NCBI GenBank assembly: GCA_002104945.1
Contig: MCFH01000017.1
Span: 800,660 to 864,659, forward strand
Reading direction: 5' to 3'
Origin: Piromyces finnis
Taxonomy: Eukaryota; Neocallimastigomycota; Neocallimastigomycetes; Neocallimastigales; Neocallimastigaceae
Length of the DNA stretch: 64,000 nucleotides
Part shown: in pieces, positions 51,108 through 60,961 of the stretch
How the letters are laid out: the number at the start of each line of letters is the position of its first letter
How positions within the stretch are numbered: position 1 is the stretch's first letter
Made by a program: the position numbers and the translations under genes
Notes under the pieces: model-generated
What the model saw: the letters and a program-made list of their open reading frames with translations, nothing else
Databases searched by the model: none
What the model was told of the DNA's origin: nothing

Positions 51108-52244
51108 TGTGAAGATATTAACTGGATTTAAAACAAATTCAGATAATATCTATAATTAATTAAACATAATAATTATAATTAAATAATTTCAATAATTATT
51201 TTAAAACACTTTTAAAAGTCACCTTTTAAATTTTGATTCAGTGAAAGGGTTATGATTTCAAAAATTTAATATCAATATACTATAACCCTTAACCAAAAAT
51301 AAGCAAGTACGAAATAAGGTGTAACTCGCCAAAAACGATCGCTACGGCTATAAGTACTACGGTGATGAAACTAGGTTTATTGGAAAGCTTAGGAAGAAAG
51401 CTACAATTTGGTACAATCGCGGTCCTTCTAACTGATCATTTAAGGAAGTTATGATCATTTAAAGATTTTATTAGGTAAATTAAAATCAATATGATATCAA
51501 GTATGGATCATAAATATTTCTTATGACTTGATGAAATTAAAAATATATCAATAGGAATTTTAGTTATATTAATTTAATTAATGATAACGATTGTTACTAA
51601 AAATAGAACTAGACCCATTTAGGTGTAACAGTTAATACCTATAAATTAAATAATCTTAATTATTATAAAATAGGTTAACGGCAAGTTTTATTAGAAATAA
51701 TTTTGAAAATAATAATTATTTAGTTATAACAAATATGTTATGGTAATATCAATTAATAATGATGAATTATTAATTGAATAGTTTTTATAATTACTAATTA
51801 GGATCAACTGTTTAAATGATTAATCATATGTTTATTTTATTTTATGTCATGACAAACAAACAAACAAACAAACAAACAAACAATCTTATTACTTATTTAA
51901 TTATATTACTAATATATTATATGTAATACTTTATTCTTATTAATATCAATTTAATAATCTGAACAAAGAATATAAAAGAGAATGAATTGAATTCGATTTT
52001 AATTCTTTGTAAAGATTATAGTTATAATCTTAATTATATAGTTACTTATAATATCATTTATATTATTATTAAATAAATAAAAAATTTATAAAAAGTTATT
52101 TTAAAGTAAATATAAATTTTTCATTTTTCATTTGGGAGTTTAAGGTGTTATTTTATAATTAAATTTAATTTCTTAAAAAACATTTTTACTATATAATTAA
52201 TAACATTCTGACCTGGCCGCATAACCAAACCCAAAAACTTAACA
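51108..52244 (+). repeat. 5' LTR of element D
   Basis: 1137 bp, tgtgaagatatt...aacttaaca. Its (caaa)n tract near 51852-51882 is a few units longer than in the other D LTRs. Confidence 0.95.
51971..52019 (+). promoter_or_regulatory. Element D promoter: TATA box and predicted RNA 5' end
   Basis: TATAAAA at 51971-51977. The 11-mer GTAAAGATTAT at 52009-52019 starts 38 nt downstream and is the exact complement of the PBS. Confidence 0.72.
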
Positions 52245-52255
52245 ATAATCTTTAC
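52245..52255 (+). promoter_or_regulatory. Primer-binding site of element D (self-primer type)
   Basis: ATAATCTTTAC follows the LTR with no gap and pairs with 52009-52019. It is the same 11-mer as in element B, although most of the LTR sequence differs. No tRNA match is seen. Confidence 0.78.
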
Positions 52256-52279
52256 CCGCTGTTTAGTGGCTACTTTAGA

Positions 52280-53305
52280 ATGTTCACTCCGGTTCCTAAT
52301 TTCCCAGACGAGGTAAACCAACTAAGAGAGGATGCTACTCAGACTGCCAAGGATATCATTGAGGGTATCAATGAAAATTTGGTTTTCCGTGAAGATTTTC
52401 AAAATTTTTCCAATGATGTGAATAATCGTTTAAATGAAATCATGAGTGTATTAACCAATATGAATAATAATCAAACTGCTCAGAATGAAGATGAACAACC
52501 ATTGTTACATACCAATTATGATAGGATAGCTACTCCAAGACCTACTGTCTTTAGAGATGATGAATCTACTTCAACAAGATTTGATTTGGATCATGATGTT
52601 ATCATGAGAGGCCGTTTTGCTACTCCAATCACTCAAGTGCCAGATCCAGGTATGTTCTCCGGTAAGACTAGTGATACCGATTTGTTTTGTCAATTATGTG
52701 AAGATACTTTCAAAACTCTACCAAATCGAACTTTACCAGAAGAAACAAAAATTAATTTTGTACAATCCCGTCTTCGTGATGCTGCTAGAAATTGGTATCT
52801 TGCCAAGTACAAGGATAATATTTATCCATCTACCATGCAAGAATTGTTGGATGGACTAAGAATTGCTTTCTCAAATGTTGCTAGTTACAAGATAGCTAAA
52901 ATCAAAGTAATGCGTTTAAAACAACAATATGGTAAAATAAATGATTATATCGAGGAATTCCGCTCTCTTTCACAACAATTTAAATGGAATGAAGAAGCAT
53001 TATCTTTAATCTTTTATAATGGTTTACATCCCAAATATCAGGAAGAAATTGAAAAGATGGAGGTATTTCCAACCACCATGGAGTCCATTATAACTAGATG
53101 TATTTTGATCGAAAGTTCTCTTTCTACAAAGAATAAGATTAACCAGTCTTCCAACTCTAAATCTAACAAGAAAAGAAATTCACATTTCAACCACCACAGA
53201 TCATACAACAACAACAACAACAATAACAACAATAACTTCCAAAAATATAATAATAATTACAATAACAACAATTATAAAGCTCAAAAAATTAGTTCAAAAA
53301 ACTAA
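52280..53305 (+). CDS. Element D Gag
   Basis: A 341-residue capsid protein whose ATG lies 25 nt after the PBS. The core is homologous to element B Gag: VPDPGMFSGKTSDTDLFCQLC, INFVQSRLRDAARNWY, INDYIEEFRSLSQ, LIFYNGLHPKYQEEI. It lacks a CCHC zinc knuckle. The last 60 or so residues are basic and Asn-rich (SNKKRNSHFNHHRSYNNNNN). It ends in the -1 slippery heptamer, so some ribosomes continue into pol. Confidence 0.92.
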   Translation: MFTPVPNFPDEVNQLREDATQTAKDIIEGINENLVFREDFQNFSNDVNNRLNEIMSVLTNMNNNQTAQNEDEQPLLHTNYDRIATPRPTVFRDDESTSTRFDLDHDVIMRGRFATPITQVPDPGMFSGKTSDTDLFCQLCEDTFKTLPNRTLPEETKINFVQSRLRDAARNWYLAKYKDNIYPSTMQELLDGLRIAFSNVASYKIAKIKVMRLKQQYGKINDYIEEFRSLSQQFKWNEEALSLIFYNGLHPKYQEEIEKMEVFPTTMESIITRCILIESSLSTKNKINQSSNSKSNKKRNSHFNHHRSYNNNNNNNNNNFQKYNNNYNNNNYKAQKISSKN

Positions 53306-53328
53306 ATAAAGGACTTCCATTGAAGTCC
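53296..53328 (+). promoter_or_regulatory. -1 ribosomal frameshift signal of element D
   Basis: Heptamer A_AAA_AAC (53296-53302) in the gag frame, stop TAA at 53303-53305, then, after an 8-nt spacer, the perfect hairpin GGACTTC / GAAGTCC with loop CATT (53311-53328). Pol is open in the -1 frame across the site. Confidence 0.85.
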
Positions 53329-56300
53329 CATCACCACTCGAATACAAAAATATTAAACTACACTTTTCCCACTATCAACAAAGATAATACATTACCTTCA
53401 ACGTTTTTTACTTTTAATACATATGTATTATCCAATAATGGAGGTACAAATAATGTACATAATAAAATTGCATGTACATCACTATTAGATAGTGGATCTT
53501 ATTGTAATTTTATGTCGTACAAACTATTACGTACATTACAATTACATCCTCATAAAATTAATAATGTTATCACTGTACAAGGTATCAGTGGTACTTCAAT
53601 TGAACTTGATGAATATATCAACCTAAACTTTCAGTTAAAACTATTTATCAACAATAAATTCCATTTCATCAATTTCAAAGAAAAATTTTTACTAGCGGAT
53701 TATATTCCGACAGATTTATTATTTGGAAATATATTCATGTCCAAATATGAAATTCATTATAATTATAATAAAAATTATTTATATTCAAATTTAAAATATG
53801 ATTTTAACAGAAAGAAATTCAATATGAAGCATGCTACTAAATTTTTAAAATTAGAACAATTCATTTCTTATAATAGAAATGACATAAATGTTACACCTAC
53901 CACTTCTACAGGTGTAAATAACACAAAAAATAAAAATAAAAATTATTCCACCAATTTTTATAATTTAAAAAATAAAATTCATAATTTTTATTTCAGATCT
54001 AAAACCTTTAGTAAGAAGAAAAATGGTCGATTTCACAAATTTAACCCTAAACGTTCCAAATTTTTTAGAAAAGTTATATTAAATAAAAATAATTATGATA
54101 GATATAATTATAATTATTTAATTCATACTTTTTTGTCCGAAAAACCAGAAGAAGTAAGCAATTTAGAAGAACATACTATTGAGGATATTCCAAAACCCTA
54201 TCGAGATTTGGCAAAAGTTTTCAGCAAACAAGAAGCTGATAAACTACCACCACATAGAATTACAGATTGTAAAATAGTACTAGAAAAAGATGCTACTCTT
54301 CACTATGGTCCCATCTATCCCTTATCAGAAGAAGAATCAAAAGTTTTAGAAGAGTATATCAAGGAAAATTTAGAAAAAGGCTTTATTAGACCATCCGAAT
54401 CACCTGCAGGATATCCAGTGGTATTTCAGAAAAAGAAAGATGGTACTCTTAGAGTTTGTATTGATTATAAAAAACTCAATTCTGTAACGATACGTAACTC
54501 CTACCCAATACCACTTATTACCGACATTATAGAACGTGTCAAAGGTGCAAAGTATTTCACCAAGCTCGACTTACGCTCTGCTTATAATTTAGTTAGAATA
54601 AGAAATGGTGATGAATATAAAACTGCTTTTCGCACAAAGTTTGGTCACTATGAATATTTAGTGATGCCATTTGGTTTACGTAACGCTCCTGCTACTTTTC
54701 AGGCATTTATAAATTCTGTTCTCAGACCTTTCTTGGAAAAATCTGTTATTCTCTATTTGGATGATATTCTTATATTTTCAAAAACCTTAGAAGAACACCA
54801 CCAACATGTACGTGAAGTTCTTTCTAAACTATTAGAAAATAATTTATATGCTAAACTTCCTAAATGTGAATTTGACAAACCACAAGTTGAATTCTTAGGA
54901 TATGTTATTTCAGGTTCAGGAATTGCTACCGACCCAAAAAAGATAGAGTCAATCAAAAATTGGCCTATTCCTACTACAGTTAAGGATGTACAAAGATTTT
55001 TAGGTCTTTGTAACTACTATAGACGCTTTGTAATGAATTTTGCAGACTTGGCTAAACCCCTCCACAACCTAACAAAAAAGAATGCAAAGTTCAAATGGTC
55101 CACAGAATGTGAATCCTCATTTAACATTTTAAAAACGCGTTTAACTTCAGCACCTATTTTATCACATCCTGATCCTCAAAAACAATATATTTTAGAATGT
55201 GATGCAAGTAATGTTGCTATCGGTTCTATACTTTCTCAATATGATTCAGAAAATCGTCTACATCCTGTTGCTTACTACTCCAGAAGTCTAAGTAGTTCTG
55301 AAGTTAATTATTCTATAACAGATAAAGAACTATTAGCCATTAAGGATTCTTTCTCTACTTGGAGGCACCTTCTTCTTGGTGCTAAATATAAAATAAAAGT
55401 TTACACTGATCATAGAAATTTACTTTATACTCTTGGAGGAAAGGTAGGTAATCAAAGACAACATCGTTGGCACCTTTTCTTTCATGAATACGACTTTGAA
55501 CTTATATACAGACAAGGTCGTAAGAATGGTAAACCTGATTGTCTATCTCGCAGACCTGACTACATGGATAGGACTTATGAAGAAAAGCCAGAATATATTT
55601 TAGACTCAAAAAATGTAAAACTAATACCAAGTTTCATTGGTATTATGAGTAACTTCTTGGAACAAGTTATTCAATACTTAAAGGACGACGAAACTGCTAA
55701 GGATATTATGCTATATTTCAGCCCACATAATGACCAAAAGGCTTATAGACCATTTAGGAAAATGAACAAGTTTGAATTAAAAAATAATCTTATTTTATAT
55801 AATAACTTAGTTTATATCCCTGAGAAACTATGTTTAGATGTTCTTATGAAATATCATGAACAACCCTCTGCTGGACATCTTGGTATAAAAAGGACTTTAG
55901 AATTGATAACTCGAAATTTTTGGTGGCCTAAAATTAAGGATGATGTCACTAAATTTGTTAATTCTTGTGAGACATGCACAAGAAATAAAGTAACTAGACA
56001 TCGGAAATATGGAAAATTACAACCTTTAGATACTCCAGAACGTCCATGGAAATCTATAGAAATTGACTTTCTTTGTGGCCTTCCTGAGTCTAAAGGGTAC
56101 ACCGTAATTATGGTAGTGGTTGACCGCTTTTCTAAAATGATTCACTTAGTGCCGTTTAAACAAGTTCCAAACGCAGCACAAACTGCAAAAGCTTTTTTGA
56201 ACAATGTATATCGTTTACATGGTCTCCCTTATGACCTATATACTGATAGAGGCTCACAATTTACAAGTGATGTTTGGCTCGAATTTTTGGATTTATTATA

Positions 56301-57117
56301 TATTCATCCAAGAATAGCTACTACTGACCACCATGAAACTGTTGGACAGGTCGAGAGGTCAAATTCTTTTATTGAACAGTATCTTAGATGTTATTCCAAG
56401 TCTTTCTATCATGACGACTGGGTTGATTGGCTTCCACTTGCAGAATTCGCCTATAACAACGCTGTTAATGAATCAACCAAAGAAACACCATTCTTCATTA
56501 ATTATGGTTTCCACCCTCCGATGGATGAAATGACCCTATTACCACAATGTAATATTAATCATAAACTAGTTCAAAACGTTAATGATGCATTCAACCACAT
56601 AAAAGAAGTGTTACTACGCTCCAAAGAGTTGTATAAAAGAAGAGTGGATAAAAGTCGTTTAGAAGCTCCAAAATTTAAAATTGATGATTTAGTTTGGATT
56701 CAAGCCCCACCTTCTCTAAATATTGAAAATAGTTCCAAATTAGCTCCTTGTAAATATGGTCCATATAAAATAACTCAAGTTTTGAGAAATAACAATTATG
56801 AAATCGATATCAAAAAATCACCTTTTCCCAAACACTATCCAATATTTCATGTATCTGAGTTGGAACCTTATAGATCAACTCCAAAAGAATTTTTAAATAG
56901 AACTGCGGATCCAGAATCAATAAAAGATATAGTGGAAATATCTGGATTCCGTACAAATTATAAACAACAACGATATGAATATAAAATTCGATACAAATAC
57001 CGTTCCGCTTATAATTGGGTACCAGCAAGTGAAGTAGAAGACAATCCACGTAATCAATACATTTATCAAAAATATTTAAAAAGTGGACGACATTATGCTT
57101 CTATAGCATATAATTAA
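53320..57117 (+). CDS. Element D Pol polyprotein: protease, RT, RNase H, integrase, chromodomain-like tail
   Basis: 1265 residues counted from a TTG at 53320; the real entry is by -1 shift at 53302, six residues upstream. Counted from 53320: aspartic protease LLDSGSYCNF (about 55), a long basic linker, RT with YLDDILIFS (about 478-482), RNase H from LECDASNVAIG, integrase HHCC finger (H-x-H, CETCTRNK), catalytic D, D, E at IDFLCGLPE (about 915), YTDRGSQFTS (about 975) and GQVERSN (about 1008). A KYGPYKI module and a C-terminal YEYKIRYKYR...WVPASEV segment like that of element B follow. No breaks. It is the closest relative of element B in the window, and the source family of the pol fragments in the tandem units. 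Confidence 0.95.
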   Translation: MKSHHHSNTKILNYTFPTINKDNTLPSTFFTFNTYVLSNNGGTNNVHNKIACTSLLDSGSYCNFMSYKLLRTLQLHPHKINNVITVQGISGTSIELDEYINLNFQLKLFINNKFHFINFKEKFLLADYIPTDLLFGNIFMSKYEIHYNYNKNYLYSNLKYDFNRKKFNMKHATKFLKLEQFISYNRNDINVTPTTSTGVNNTKNKNKNYSTNFYNLKNKIHNFYFRSKTFSKKKNGRFHKFNPKRSKFFRKVILNKNNYDRYNYNYLIHTFLSEKPEEVSNLEEHTIEDIPKPYRDLAKVFSKQEADKLPPHRITDCKIVLEKDATLHYGPIYPLSEEESKVLEEYIKENLEKGFIRPSESPAGYPVVFQKKKDGTLRVCIDYKKLNSVTIRNSYPIPLITDIIERVKGAKYFTKLDLRSAYNLVRIRNGDEYKTAFRTKFGHYEYLVMPFGLRNAPATFQAFINSVLRPFLEKSVILYLDDILIFSKTLEEHHQHVREVLSKLLENNLYAKLPKCEFDKPQVEFLGYVISGSGIATDPKKIESIKNWPIPTTVKDVQRFLGLCNYYRRFVMNFADLAKPLHNLTKKNAKFKWSTECESSFNILKTRLTSAPILSHPDPQKQYILECDASNVAIGSILSQYDSENRLHPVAYYSRSLSSSEVNYSITDKELLAIKDSFSTWRHLLLGAKYKIKVYTDHRNLLYTLGGKVGNQRQHRWHLFFHEYDFELIYRQGRKNGKPDCLSRRPDYMDRTYEEKPEYILDSKNVKLIPSFIGIMSNFLEQVIQYLKDDETAKDIMLYFSPHNDQKAYRPFRKMNKFELKNNLILYNNLVYIPEKLCLDVLMKYHEQPSAGHLGIKRTLELITRNFWWPKIKDDVTKFVNSCETCTRNKVTRHRKYGKLQPLDTPERPWKSIEIDFLCGLPESKGYTVIMVVVDRFSKMIHLVPFKQVPNAAQTAKAFLNNVYRLHGLPYDLYTDRGSQFTSDVWLEFLDLLYIHPRIATTDHHETVGQVERSNSFIEQYLRCYSKSFYHDDWVDWLPLAEFAYNNAVNESTKETPFFINYGFHPPMDEMTLLPQCNINHKLVQNVNDAFNHIKEVLLRSKELYKRRVDKSRLEAPKFKIDDLVWIQAPPSLNIENSSKLAPCKYGPYKITQVLRNNNYEIDIKKSPFPKHYPIFHVSELEPYRSTPKEFLNRTADPESIKDIVEISGFRTNYKQQRYEYKIRYKYRSAYNWVPASEVEDNPRNQYIYQKYLKSGRHYASIAYN

Positions 57118-57483
57118 TTAAAATAATATTAATAAGTCAATAATTCTCTAAAAATAACTTTTACACCATTTACAAAATATTTTTATAACAACTAAATTTC
57201 GAAATTTAACTCATCACAAAATTTTGAAATTTCAACATTTCAAAAATTTTTACACCGAATATTTTTCAATTATCATATTAAAACTTTATTATTTTTTATT
57301 TTTATTTTCATATTCAAAATCTGCAGTATCAATTTTATTATTAAAATTTTACCTACAAGAAAATTTTTCAAAAAGTGAAATTTCAAAAATCTCACAATGG
57401 CCAAGTGACCTTTTGAAATTATTACTTCCTCTCGAAAAAATTTTTTTAAAATCAAAAATTTTTACTTTTCGCTCCAGTTCATA
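57118..57483 (+). other. 3' noncoding region of element D
   Basis: About 370 bp of A+T-rich DNA with many TTTGAAATTTC-like inverted motifs and no conserved ORF. Confidence 0.6.
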
Positions 57484-57506
57484 GAATTCGTCTGGAATAC
57501 GAATTC
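57484..57506 (+). promoter_or_regulatory. Hairpin preceding the element D polypurine tract
   Basis: GAATTCGT / ACGAATTC form a perfect 8-bp stem with loop CTGGAAT. The purine-rich CTAGGGAGGGCGT (57507-57519) then meets the LTR. Confidence 0.7.
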
Positions 57507-57519
57507 CTAGGGAGGGCGT

Positions 57520-58652
57520 TGTGAAGATATTAACTGGATTTAAAACAAATTCAGATAATATCTATAATTAATTAAACATAATAATTATAATTAAATAATT
57601 TCAATAATTATTTTAAAACACTTTTAAAAGTCACCTTTTAAATTTTGATTCAGTGAAAGGGTTATGATTTCAAAAATTTAATATCAATATACTATAACCC
57701 TTAACCAAAAATAAGCAAGTACGAAATAAGGTGTAACTCGCCAAAAACGATCGCTACGGCTATAAGTACTACGGTGATGAAACTAGGTTTATTGGAAAGC
57801 TTAGGAAGAAAGCTACAATTTGGTACAATCGCGGTCCTTCTAACTGATCATTTAAGGAAGTTATGATCATTTAAAGATTTTATTAGGTAAATTAAAATCA
57901 ATATGATATCAAGTATGGATCATAAATATTTCTTATGACTTGATGAAATTAAAAATATATCAATAGGAATTTTAGTTATATTAATTTAATTAATGATAAC
58001 GATTGTTACTAAAAATAGAACTAGACCCATTTAGGTGTAACAGTTAATACTTATAAATTAAATAATCTTAATTATTATAAAATAGGTTAACGGCAAGTTT
58101 TATTAGAAATAATTTTGAAAATAATAATTATTTAGTTATAACAAATATGTTATGGTAATATCAATTAATAATGATGAATTATTAATTGAATAGTTTTTAT
58201 AATTACTAATTAGGATCAACTGTTTAAATGATTAATCATATGTTTATTTTATTTTATGTCATGACAAACAAACAAACAAACAAACAAACAATCTTATTAC
58301 TTATTTAATTATATTACTAATATATTACATGTAATACTTTATTCTTATTAATATCAATTTAATAATCTGAACAAAGAATATAAAAGAGAATGAATTGAAT
58401 TCGATTTTAATTCCTTGTAAAGATTATAGTTATAATCTTAATTATATAGTTACTTATAATATCATTTATATTATTATTAAATAAATAAAAAATTTATAAA
58501 AAGTTATTTTAAAGTAAATATAAATTTTTCATTTTTCATTTGGGAGTTTAAGGTGTTATTTTATAATTAAATTTAATTTCTTAAAAAACATTTTTACTAT
58601 ATAATTAATAACATTCTGACCTGGCCGCATAACCAAACCCAAAAACTTAACA
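57520..58652 (+). repeat. 3' LTR of element D (middle of three)
   Basis: 1133 bp, in the canonical place after the PPT. It differs from both outer LTRs at three points noted by eye (aatacttat, ttccttg, attacatg). Confidence 0.93.
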
Positions 58653-58659
58653 AACCATA

Positions 58660-59792
58660 TGTGAAGATATTAACTGGATTTAAAACAAATTCAGATAATA
58701 TCTATAATTAATTAAACATAATAATTATAATTAAATAATTTCAATAATTATTTTAAAACACTTTTAAAAGTCACCTTTTAAATTTTGATTCAGTGAAAGG
58801 GTTATGATTTCAAAAATTTAATATCAATATACTATAACCCTTAACCAAAAATAAGCAAGTACGAAATAAGGTGTAACTCGCCAAAAACGATCGCTACGGC
58901 TATAAGTACTACGGTGATGAAACTAGGTTTATTGGAAAGCTTAGGAAGAAAGCTACAATTTGGTACAATCGCGGTCCTTCTAACTGATCATTTAAGGAAG
59001 TTATGATCATTTAAAGATTTTATTAGGTAAATTAAAATCAATATGATATCAAGTATGGATCATAAATATTTCTTATGACTTGATGAAATTAAAAATATAT
59101 CAATAGGAATTTTAGTTATATTAATTTAATTAATGATAACGATTGTTACTAAAAATAGAACTAGACCCATTTAGGTGTAACAGTTAATACCTATAAATTA
59201 AATAATCTTAATTATTATAAAATAGGTTAACGGCAAGTTTTATTAGAAATAATTTTGAAAATAATAATTATTTAGTTATAACAAATATGTTATGGTAATA
59301 TCAATTAATAATGATGAATTATTAATTGAATAGTTTTTATAATTACTAATTAGGATCAACTGTTTAAATGATTAATCATATGTTTATTTTATTTTATGTC
59401 ATGACAAACAAACAAACAAACAAACAAACAATCTTATTACTTATTTAATTATATTACTAATATATTATATGTAATACTTTATTCTTATTAATATCAATTT
59501 AATAATCTGAACAAAGAATATAAAAGAGAATGAATTGAATTCGATTTTAATTCTTTGTAAAGATTATAGTTATAATCTTAATTATATAGTTACTTATAAT
59601 ATCATTTATATTATTATTAAATAAATAAAAAATTTATAAAAAGTTATTTTAAAGTAAATATAAATTTTTCATTTTTCATTTGGGAGTTTAAGGTGTTATT
59701 TTATAATTAAATTTAATTTCTTAAAAAACATTTTTACTATATAATTAATAACATTCTGACCTGGCCGCATAACCAAACCCAAAAACTTAACA
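58660..59792 (+). repeat. Extra LTR-D, outer right
   Basis: 1133 bp, separated from the 3' LTR by seven bases (aaccata) and followed by tatat (59793-59797), which matches the left flank of the cluster. It shares all three noted variants with the 5' LTR. Confidence 0.92.
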
Positions 59793-60360
59793 TATATTAA
59801 TTAACAAATATAATACGCTTTCCTATTGAAGGCGTAAAGCTAATAATATTTATATAAAGAAAATTAAATAATATTTTTATTTTAGCAATAACTTAATATC
59901 AGCATATATTAAGTTATTAAAAATATTAAAATTTTTAAAGTTTTAGGTTTTATAGAAGTTTATAAATTTTATTAACTTTAAGTTAAAAAATTACTAACGC
60001 TAAAGCTTCGTAATTTTTGTCAATTTTTGTTCTTTTTATACATGAACAATTTTAATTATTACATTTTTTAATTTTAATTAATTATTATCTAATTATAAAT
60101 ATTTAATTTTTATAAATTAATAATTAATATAATTATTGTAAATAGTTAATAAATTTAAAATAAAATTTTTAATAATAAAATTTTAATAATTTTAAAAAAT
60201 TTAATAATTTCAAATATTAGAAATTTTATACTTTGAAATTTTTTAATAAAAATTTAAAAAATAAATTTTTTCAAATTTTCAAATTTTCAAATTTTGAAAA
60301 AATTTTTAATTTTTTCCATGTGTCCAAATTTTTTAAATTTTTATATATGTTATTGTGACA
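59793..60360 (-). repeat. 3' LTR of element E, proximal fragment
   Basis: 568 bp matching 28006-28576. Read on the minus strand it starts tgtcacaataacatat right after the element E polypurine tract. Confidence 0.88.
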
Positions 60361-60961
60361 CTGCCCGTCCTAAGGGTCGTTTCGCCGGACGACCCAAAAA
60401 TTTATGGACACTGGCACGTCATAATAATTTGGACATGGACACTTCCACGACACTTAGAAAAATTTTGAGAATTTTCAAAAAATGGAAATTCACAATTTTT
60501 GAAAAAAAATCTAAGTGTTGAAAAAGTGAAGTGTAAAAGTGTTCAAGAAAAGTTGAGAGGGTATCACGTGGATTCTTCAGAAATGGAGACTACACGTGAA
60601 GGTTAGGGAAATGATATGACTCGAGGGGAAGCGGATTTTGGGGTGCGGAAAAGGTTGCGAAATTTGAGGGTTGAGGGCAAAGGCGAAAGAGGGTGGTTGG
60701 GTAGCGGAATAGTGGTTGGTAGTTGTAGTGGTGGCGACTAGTGGGTAGCGGAGTTGTGGGTAGTAGGTGGGGTAGTGGCGATAGGTGGGTAGTGAAGGAG
60801 TAAGAGTGGTAGACACTAGTAGGTGGGGTAGTGGCGATAGGTGGGTAGTGAAGGAGTAAGAGTGGTAGACACTAGTAGGTGGGGTAGTGGCGATAGGTGG
60901 GTAGTGAAGGAGTAAGGGTGGTAGACACTAGTAGGTGGGGTACTAATAAGTGGGGTCCAGA
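60361..60961 (-). other. 3' noncoding region of element E with PPT and pre-PPT hairpin
   Basis: On the minus strand GGGTCGT / ACGACCC form a 7-bp stem (60395-60374) with loop CCGGCGAA, then TTAGGACGGGCAG (60373-60361) and the LTR. The rest is unusually G-rich on the plus strand and includes a minisatellite. No gene is seen. Confidence 0.7.
60763..60942. repeat. 56-bp minisatellite in element E 3' region
   Basis: Three near-perfect copies of a 56-bp unit starting gtaggtggggtagtggcgat (60763, 60819, 60875) and a partial fourth. One base differs in the third copy (aagggtgg for aagagtgg). Confidence 0.92.

Larger units (their letters stand above)
51108..58652 (+). mobile_element. Element D: complete Ty3/gypsy retrotransposon
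   Basis: LTR (51108-52244), PBS, gag, -1 frameshift site, pol, PPT hairpin, LTR (57520-58652), all on the plus strand with intact frames. The left flank is tatat. The matching tatat lies only after an additional LTR-D at 58660-59792, so the insertion has three LTRs. Confidence 0.95.

Noticed and set aside
60577-60816. 79-codon minus-strand ORF rich in Thr/Pro/Tyr
   Set aside because: It overlaps the G-rich minisatellite and its flank in the 3' region of element E. Repeat composition explains it.
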